Translations under genes and position numbers: made by a program
From: Oscheius onirici
Lineage: Eukaryota; Nematoda; Chromadorea; Rhabditida; Rhabditidae
Direction: 5' to 3'
DNA: 64,000 nt
Assembly (NCBI GenBank): GCA_932521025.1
Contig: OW051468.1
Coordinates: 7,998,064-8,062,063, forward strand
Notes under the pieces: model-generated
The model's database searches: none
What the model was told of the DNA's origin: nothing
Seen by the model: the letters and a program-made list of their open reading frames with translations, nothing else
Part shown: positions 63,952-64,000 of the stretch, piece after piece
How positions within the stretch are numbered: the stretch's first letter is position 1
How the letters are laid out: the number at the start of each line of letters is the position of its first letter

Positions 63952-64000
63952 CTGAGGACACGGGAAAAAGTCGCCCACCGCAGTGTTCGTACTAAAAATC

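Overview
The window looks like nuclear DNA of a nematode. Evidence: a cuticle collagen gene, a DEG/ENaC channel, SLC15 and SLC7 transporters, an UNC-40/DCC receptor, short introns (often 36-50 bases) with TTTTAG or TTTCAG acceptors, very short 3' UTRs, and nematode-style TACTGTAG repeats. The species cannot be named from sequence alone. All exon calls are mine from reading splice sites and frames; I ran no similarity search.

Layout. 0-8.2 kb: tail of an unidentified + gene meeting an RBM5/RBM10-type splicing factor (-), then a PPAN/SSF1-type ribosome biogenesis gene (+), a cuticle collagen (+) and a short orphan (-). 8.8-11.8 kb: DEG/ENaC channel (-). 13.2-19.7 kb: a secreted-protein neighbourhood with a C-type lectin, a decayed gene, two divergent nine-cysteine peptides, and two members of a second cysteine-rich family (one with an in-frame TGA, one nested in the SLC7 transporter intron). 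18.2-26.3 kb: SLC7 amino acid transporter (-), KCMF1-type ZZ-finger protein (+), SLC15 peptide transporter (-), followed by tRNA-Asp. 26.7-31.6 kb: repeats, decayed sequence and one 134-residue orphan. 31.6-36.0 kb: Nup153-like nucleoporin (-). 37.3-45.5 kb: UNC-40/DCC netrin receptor (+) carrying two unrelated genes on the opposite strand inside its introns. 45.8-50.3 kb: APRT (-) and a ZIP zinc transporter (+) with a tRNA-Lys inside an intron. 50.6-52.4 kb: two lysine-rich secreted proteins (-). 53.9-56.4 kb: a NETO/SOL-2-like CUB-CUB-LDLa membrane protein (+). 56.5-60.6 kb: no gene seen. 60.7-61.7 kb: a calponin-homology protein with strong codon bias. 63.3-64 kb: 3' part of a zinc-finger gene (-).

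The strongest unexplained structure is a family of about 16 fold-back repeats (roughly 75-140 bp, arms around a GATGTTCTGCAAAGTTGTAG core) scattered through introns and gaps, in two places forming the 3' end of a gene. A second, TIR-bearing MITE family (TATGGTCTGTTCAAA ends) has four copies, and a pair of tandem 82-83 bp hairpins sits at 28.5 kb. Gene packing is extreme: three protein genes and one tRNA lie inside introns, and several polyadenylation signals overlap stop codons or abut those of convergent neighbours.
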